64,000 bases of DNA from Ambrosia x helenae (lineage: Eukaryota > Streptophyta > Magnoliopsida > Asterales > Asteraceae), in assembly GCA_030844895.1 (NCBI GenBank), contig CM061232.1:82044555-82108554 (forward strand), read 5' to 3'. The notes under the pieces are model-generated. The model worked only from the letters and a program-made list of their open reading frames with translations. It did not search any database and was not told where the DNA came from. Below are positions 58,049 through 64,000 of this stretch, one piece after another; position 1 is the first letter of the stretch; each line of letters starts with the position of its first letter. The translations under genes were made by a program, and so were the position numbers.

Positions 58049-59544
58049 ACTGATAAGTACAAGTGTGAAAAGAGAGATTCTAGTAAAGATGCAGGAGAGT
58101 CAAGCTCGAAAGCTCCTGGTGGTAACACTGATGATGATAATATTTTCTAGAATGAAAAGATTAGATCTTTATCAGATGAAGACAAGAAGTTATATCGTCA
58201 GATGTTGACTAAGAAAGTCTGGACGATTGAGCTTACAGGAAAGTTTCCAGAGATATTTGAGATGGACGATATGAGATTTGAGCTTGAGTATAATGATCCT
58301 GATCTTAAAGATGGTGAAGTTTCTGCAGCCATATCAAAAGAGATACTTGAAGGATTAGCTAGACAAGTCGGTAAATCTCTTGAAGAACTCATGAGTGAAA
58401 ATCAGATTCCTAACATTCCTGAGAAAGAAGCAGGAAATCACTCTGATGATAGAGATGCACCAGTTTTTGAAGATGTTGAGATTGAGGATATTACCAGTGA
58501 GGAATATCCAGAGTATTTTAAAGATAAACAGGATGATGCTTTTCCTGAAATTTCTGAAGAAGTATTGAATCAAGCTGAGAAACTTGCACGAGAAAAGAGT
58601 AAGACATTCGTTGATGAAATCTTCAAGAATTCAGAAAGTCAGAAACCGAGAATGTTGAACAATCTGATGATCTGAAAAGTTTGTTGAGGAAACTGAAAGA
58701 AAAAGAAGCCAACCGACCAAAGACTAAAATTCAGGGAGGCTTTTACAAATTTCACAACGAATTATTCAAAGGAAGAGCTCTCGGTTGGAAATACTTGAGA
58801 CAGCTAAGGTGTGTTGCTGTGAAATGGGAGAAGGGAATTTTGTACTTCAACAGATTCCATGATATTAAAACACTACCTTACTGGGCTGTACGCGATGTCT
58901 GCCGACATACTTTGTCAGGTGCAACTGTAAACAATGATGCAGTTGGATATTTCGCAGATCGTATGGCTAGAGAGAGCAGAACGAAATGGGATGTGTTCAC
59001 GCTGCAGTATCCCAAAAGGATAGTTCATAAAAAGAAGAAAGATCCTATTACTGGGATGAACAAGGTGACTTTGAAGTATAAACCACCGACCGTACTGAAA
59101 CATATTCCTTTGATGCAGATTCCACAACACTTTTCAAAGGATTTCATTTGGTGGTATTATGATTGGAAGACCGCAGAAGCTGTTATCTTGCTGAAGGATG
59201 GAAGAGATGAGTTCAAGAAGATTCATATATTTGATCCAATGTGGTTGATCAATTGCTCACATGAAGACATCATTATGCTGTATTACAACCCAATTTACTG
59301 TGAAGAGAAGGATAGCGAACAAGCTCTGAAATACCAACGGGTGGTATGCTTGTGTTTCGCTTAGGATGTCAATGCGGGATGTGACTATGATAAGAAGCTG
59401 GGAAAGTTTGTGAAGATTACGAAAGAAAAGAAGAAACCTAAACAAACTTTTGAACCAGTCATGACTAAAGAGCAGAAGACGTTATTGCGCATCAAGCTGA
59501 TGAATAAGCAGATGGACGAAGCGCGAAGGCAATCCAAGCAATAG
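56893..59544 (+). pseudogene. Large acidic, coiled-coil extra ORF of a copia-type element (G)
   Basis: One reading frame broken by three TAG codons (57494, 58148, 59362) and one shift near 58640. Segments: Lys/Glu-rich basic region with nuclear-signal-like KKPKYKTMSKKDDK; coiled coil (57518-57830, NQQQQEIEQLRKNDKK); very acidic Asp/Glu run (57850-58060); a Glu-rich part; then a globular domain (58700-59360) with GGFYKFHNELFKGRALGWKY and RVHKKKKDP-like basic patches; and a basic C-terminus (KLMNKQMDEARRQSKQ). It stops 13 bases before a 3' LTR, so it occupies the place of extra/env-like ORFs in some copia (Sirevirus-type) elements. No transmembrane segment was seen. The 5' end is lost at the junction with array F. 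Function not recognised. Confidence 0.6.
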
Positions 59545-59546
59545 TC

Positions 59547-59555
59547 GAGGGGGAG
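59547..59555 (+). other. Polypurine tract of element G
   Basis: GAGGGGGAG directly before TGTTGATGCACG, the LTR start. Confidence 0.8.
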
Positions 59556-59557
59556 TT

Positions 59558-60076
59558 TGTTGATGCACGTTTTGCGACTAGTGCTATTGGATTGCACATT
59601 CTATTATGTTTTGGTGAAATCGAAGGGTCGAAGGTGGCTTTTGAGGGTCGAAGGTGACTTATAGAGGTCGAAGGTGGAGTTTACAGGTCGAATATGGAAG
59701 TCTGAAGAGCAATGTGCTGATTCGTCCATTTGGAGGGGCGAACCTACACATTCGACCCTTACGAGGGGCGAATGTGCAGGTCTATATAAGCTTAGAATTT
59801 CATTTTAATGTTATCTTTTTGTCATTTTGTGTCCCATTCGACCTGTTATTCTCTCTAGTGTTTTTAGTAACTTTTGAAAGTTGATTATTTCATTGAAAAC
59901 AACATTGTAAAGGTTTTATCAAACGTGTTTATTAATGAAATGGAAGTTAAAAGGTGATTTGTGTGTTTTGTTCATATTATTATCATTTCATAACTAATTT
60001 AGGGATTCCGCACCTAAATTGGTAGACTTGATTGATCAAACAACTTGTTTTTATCAAAACGATCATCCACGGTGAA
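59558..60076 (+). mobile_element. 3' LTR of element G (right end approximate)
   Basis: It starts TGTTGATGCACG. U3 has four GGTCGAAGGTG-type repeats and a TATA box TATATAA (59783-59789). It ends between about 60010 (GATTCCGCA) and 60076; no primer site follows, so it is a 3' LTR. No partner is in the window. Confidence 0.65.
59605..59700 (+). repeat. U3 direct repeats GGTCGAAGGTG
   Basis: Four copies spaced about 22 bases (GGGTCGAAGGTGGC, GGGTCGAAGGTGAC, AGGTCGAAGGTGGA, AGGTCGAATATGG), followed further down by GGGGCGAA words. They lie upstream of the TATA box, where enhancer repeats are expected. Confidence 0.75.
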
Positions 60077-60960
60077 CTTCTCGCTTATCAATAACTCTAG
60101 ACTAAGTCTCATGTGTTGTTCATGATCCTCTCTAGTTCGTAAATAAATAAGTATATCGTCGATGAATACTATAACGAACTTGTCTGAATATGGTTTATAA
60201 ACCCTATTCATAAGATCATAAACATTGCCGGTCCGTTCGCTAAACCAAACGGCATAACTAGAAACTCATAATGGTCACATCGTGTCCTAAATGCGGTCTT
60301 CGGAGTATCCTCCTTCACAATCTTCAACTGACGATAACCAGATCTAAAGTCAATCTTTGAATAAAAAGCTTGATCCTTATAACTGATCAAATAAATCATC
60401 AATTTTAGGCAATGGGTATCAATTTTCTAATAGTGAGTTTGTTCAACTCCCTATAATCAATACGCATCCTAAAGGTTCCGTCCTCCTTCTTGACGAACAA
60501 TACTCGTGCTCATCACTTGATCCTTGGGAAGCATAACTTGACCTAATAAAACCTTTTTCCCAAGAATTCTTGAAACTGATTCGAATGTTCTTGCATTTAT
60601 GAAGGTGCTAATCGATAAGGGAACTTAACGGCTGATGCGACACCGAACACAAGATCTATCCGAAATTCCAATTGCCTTGAAGGCGGTAATCCAGGCAAAT
60701 CATCTGGAAAAACTTCAGGGTACTTTCTAACTATAGGGACTTCCTCAAGTTTCTTGTACTTAGCCTTGGCGTTAACAACACAGGCTATAATCACCAGGTA
60801 CTCTTTCCTCGGGAACTTTTGTGCCTTCATTACCTTAACCATCTTTAATGACTTTTTCTCTAATTCACCTCATACTACCAAACTCTCATTGTCCGATACT
60901 GGAATACGGACCAATTTTTCATGACATACTATTTTCGCTTGATTCTTAGATAACTAATCC
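60077..60960 (-). pseudogene. Element H protease/RT fragments
   Basis: 60960-60845: end of the protease region with degraded words (NQAKIVCHEKLVRIPV). 60842-60597: protease/RT linker (YPEVFPDDLPGLPPSR, FRIDL, PYRLAPS). 60402-60208: RT (FYSKIDFRSGYRQL, MPFGLANGPAMF). 60211-60077: RT catalytic region (FVIVFIDDILIYLRT). Frames are broken between pieces, and part of RT around 60410-60590 is hard to read. It is interrupted in RT at about 60077 by the element G end. Confidence 0.85.
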
Positions 60961-62228
60961 ATTCCTTTACGATAGTATGTCGAAGGCCACAATCACTAAC
61001 GTAGAGAAGCGTAGAACAGAGTCAAAAGATATAACTAGGTACTTCTACATGAACCTCGGAAGCTCAATAAACGAGATCATCAAGATCTTAGAATCGTTTA
61101 ATAAAACCGGAGTCACTATGATACGAACAGGGGAGAGTTGATAATCACGTCCGCAAATAAAAATGATAATCAACAAATAATCGTTATGCCTTACGCATAT
61201 ACCCTCACGATAGATCTTCTTAGGACCTTCATGTGCCTGTAAGTTCGCAATAACATGACGTCAATGTTATCGAAAATTTACCTCACAAGATCACCCTATT
61301 AACATCCATCACGAGTTATATCATAAGCACTCATAAATTCACATAGCCACATAGCCACACATACACACACACACACACACATATATATATGTATATATAT
61401 ATATATATATTACGTATATAACCTTAGTCATGCTATCAATTTGACCAACTACTTAAAACAAGTGCGCGTCCTTGTCACGTCCAAGCTAACGTCAACATCC
61501 GTTTGGCGATTCGTACTATTTTTTAAGGAATACATATATATACTTTACATATACTTACACGCAGTATATAATCAAATAAATTGTTCCTCGTAACAATGGA
61601 ACGATGACTCAGCTAAATCCTATGTGAAAATACACTTTACTATACAGAGTGATAACTCACCAGTCACTCGTAAGATATGCCTAGCCATCACTAGCTATTA
61701 TACCTTCCTATATACTATTATAGTAAATACTCACTATTCACATAAAGAAATGTTTCTTATGTCGAAGAAATCTACGCTGAACTAATGTAATTCCATACAT
61801 TAAAATCCTTTCACTTATTTGGCAACGGTTGTATTTTTCATTTCCTAGGCGTTCGCACTAAATATTGTGTCTTAGAAACCTCGGTCCCTTGGCCAAAACT
61901 AAACTCTGGTTGAAGCCTAGATGCCCCTACCGACACCTAATTCGCTAAAACCTATGGTTCTGATACTATCGGTAAAAGTCAGAAGTAACTCGTATCGTAC
62001 TTTGTTCGCTTTGCCTGGCCAGCAGTATTGGACTATGATCAGGCTCACGGTTTGGCATTTGTCTCATCCCGAAATAAGTGACCAACACGCGTACGACAGA
62101 GAAGGTATCCCACCCCTTACAAAGAAGTGTTTGTTACCCTTCTCAACCGATGTGGGATCTTACAATCCACCCCCGTTAGGGAACTCAGCATTCTCGAAGG
62201 AACGACTGACACACTGATCCAAGACCAG
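60961..62228 (-). other. Degraded gag/leader region of element H
   Basis: No clear gag domain could be read. A (AC)n(TA)n microsatellite lies at 61362-61412. Near the primer site the leader carries, on the minus strand, GTAAGATCCCACATCGGTTG (62139-62158), a sequence word common in plant repeats. Confidence 0.5.
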
Positions 62229-62240
62229 GCTCTGATACCA
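62229..62240 (-). other. Primer binding site (Met-tRNA) of element H
   Basis: TGGTATCAGAGC on the minus strand, four bases from the LTR edge TGTCACACCCCG (plus). Confidence 0.92.
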
Positions 62241-62244
62241 AGTC

Positions 62245-63737
62245 TGTCACACCCCGAATTTTCCCGGCGGTCGTGAACCCTTAACACCTTTACCATGCAA
62301 CGGAATATACACCTAAGACTCTTGTAAACTTTGAACGCCAATTCTATTCCTCTTGGATCTCCATTCTCAAGGCATTGCCTATTCCAACCATGCCATTGCC
62401 AAAATCTAAACCTGAAAGAGATACTTAAAGACGTCAACATAAAGTTGGTGAGTTCATGGTTTTATGTTTATTCTTCATAAAACTCATTTTAGTGAACCGT
62501 TACAGATATATTCTTAAGATCATTCAAGAAAGCTTAATATTGTTTACACGTATTGTTATTTAGGAAAAATCTTCTAAAAGTACCCTTCCGTTTACCTTTC
62601 GACTCGACGCACTAAACCGCCTACTTACCTTCCCGTAAGCATAAAAAAACATCTGGTTCCTATCGACCGAATTACCATATTCCAATAACTCTTGACAACT
62701 TTCTTACTAGTTTTAAGACAATTTTACCACTTTCCTTATTTCAGATGCATGATTGAGTATAACTAAAAGTGAGAACCAAGTAGACTCGCGAAAATCTAAC
62801 AAGTATGATGTAACCTAAGGTGCTTAATCAAACCACGACAATTTGCTTCTAAAGCTCCTACCCCAAGATAAAGAGGAATATTTTAAGGTTATGTTTTACC
62901 AAAAATTTACCGGTCCAGAAGAGTTATCAACCCAATAGATCTATCAACATAAACTACGGCTCTAGACTAAGAGCTAATGATTAAGGCGTGCGGAGAGTGT
63001 ACGTCCGGAGAGGACCAACGAAGTATTAATATAAATATTAATACCCCGTACACTAACCTAAGGCCATTAAGTGTTCTATAATTCCAGTCCTACTAATCAT
63101 ACAGCATGTGAATCCCCCGATACATTGAATTCCCTTTTACCCATGTACGACTACATGACAACATTTGTAACTCTAACCGTTATCTCTAACTTTGTTACGC
63201 TATATAATAAACAAGTTTTAATAAAACAAGTATGCCTTCCCCCGAAAACAGTTATAAAGCAGTAAAAAGTGAGGTCATGAACTCACTTCGATATCCTTGC
63301 TTAGCTGTTTATCAAAGCTCGATTCTTTAACCACTTCCTTGTGTCCTAATTACCAATAAAGGACACCTTAAAGTCTAACACAAAAGCCTAACCTATTATC
63401 AAGCTATCTAGGCTCGTATGTACGAATCCGAGTCTAGAAAGTGTTGTAACTCAACGAACCGATCGCGGCTTAACTTAATTTATGTGTTAACATACGATAT
63501 AGTATCCAAGTTGCGTACTTGTTACCATTCGTGTGTAACCTATGTTGGACTAGTGCTACGAAACGTCTAGCTCATCTCGAGTCATAACTCACCTTGTAAA
63601 TCGGATAAATATAATTGTTTTGTACATTTAATTCTAGGAAAATATACTTTGCGAAATACAATTCTTGAATCCGTACAATCAAATGTTGTTTAGTTACGAA
63701 AACCTTTCGATAACTCGTTACACATGACGTTTGGCAA

Positions 63738-63768
<31 letters not shown>

Positions 63769-64000
63769 ACTTCAAATGTTATTCAGAATTCACTTGTACT
63801 AATTATAAATACGTTGAAACATCGTGATATTTTGTTTAAAATATATTTGTCTATTCTTGGAAAGTTATAAAAACGCCAATCAATATTGCACACGTTGTGC
63901 TCTAGATTTTATAATGTATGCGCGTAGGATCGTCAAATCTACAAAGATAATGATCAAACAAGTTTGATTCAGGTGCGCAAACCCTAAATCAATCACAAAA
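62245..64000 (-). mobile_element. Element H 5' LTR (partial, runs off window)
   Basis: It begins (plus) TGTCACACCCCGAATTTTCC beside the primer site; at least 1.75 kb is visible and no opposite edge was found. It includes a (TA)n run at 63743-63769. No genes recognised; frames inside are short. Confidence 0.75.

Larger units (their letters stand above)
60077..64000 (-). mobile_element. Element H: decayed minus-strand gypsy element
   Basis: 5' LTR (62245 to beyond 64000), primer site, degraded gag/leader region and RT fragments, cut on the left by element G at about 60077. Its relationship to Tekay-type chromoviruses is inferred from the RT and protease/RT linker words. Confidence 0.75.

Noticed and set aside
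57802..58128. Ser-rich minus-strand frame
   Set aside because: Shadow of the Asp/Glu (GAT/GAA) run of the plus-strand G ORF.
61921..62217. 98-codon plus-strand frame near the H primer site
   Set aside because: Overlaps the leader and is antisense to the element; explained by repeat sequence.

Overview
The window is plant nuclear DNA made almost entirely of nested, mostly decayed LTR retrotransposons. No host protein gene, rRNA gene or functional tRNA gene could be supported. The mix of Ty1/copia, Ty3/gypsy chromovirus (Tekay-like) and Ty3/gypsy Tat/Retand-like elements, the initiator-Met-tRNA primer sites, short U-rich introns and AT-rich microsatellites point to a higher plant, most likely a eudicot. 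The LTR families look like those of Asteraceae, but that is only an impression without a database search.

Layout. 1-1124: start of a minus-strand copia element (gag start, primer site, 5' LTR) running out of the window. 1125-2533: AT-rich sequence with microsatellites. 2539-13314 (A): complete plus-strand Tekay-like gypsy element with 2.6-2.7 kb LTRs, GTTCC target duplications and a gag-pol broken by a few point lesions. 13568-35801 (B): minus-strand Tat/Retand-like element with GCTCC target duplications. Its protease region was entered by a plus-strand element of the same family (C, 21399-32746, GAAAC duplications). C was in turn entered by a copia solo LTR (29137-29848, CTTCA duplications). 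About 37285-41399 (I): remnant of another minus-strand gypsy element. It was entered at 41400 by a third Retand-like element (D), which is cut off at its protease by the next array. 44637-56893 (E/F): minus-strand concatemer of gag-only Tekay-type elements sharing LTRs, including a nearly perfect 2.9 kb tandem duplication. 56893-about 60076 (G): 3' end of a probable copia element carrying a large acidic, coiled-coil extra ORF before its 3' LTR. 60077-64000 (H): decayed minus-strand gypsy element with pol fragments, primer site and part of its 5' LTR.

Most interesting content. B and C both carry, between pol and the 3' LTR and on the opposite strand, the same four-exon gene. It has three GT-AG introns at matching positions, a conserved TATA-like element upstream, and a product with a globular N-terminal part followed by a coiled coil. 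The Tekay-type LTRs contain tRNA-like modules with A/B boxes at a matching place in two diverged families. The gag-only elements share a conserved leader with the autonomous element A, suggesting trans-mobilisation. They appear to have exchanged U3 regions exactly at a possible splice donor.

How the parts work together. A encodes the full set needed for retrotransposition (Gag, protease, RT, RNase H, integrase with a chromodomain-like tail), although this copy is broken. The gag-only units supply Gag and cis signals only and would depend on such a helper. B, C and D encode Gag, protease, RT, RNase H, a second archaeal-type RNase H and integrase on one strand and the extra gene on the other; all three copies are defective.
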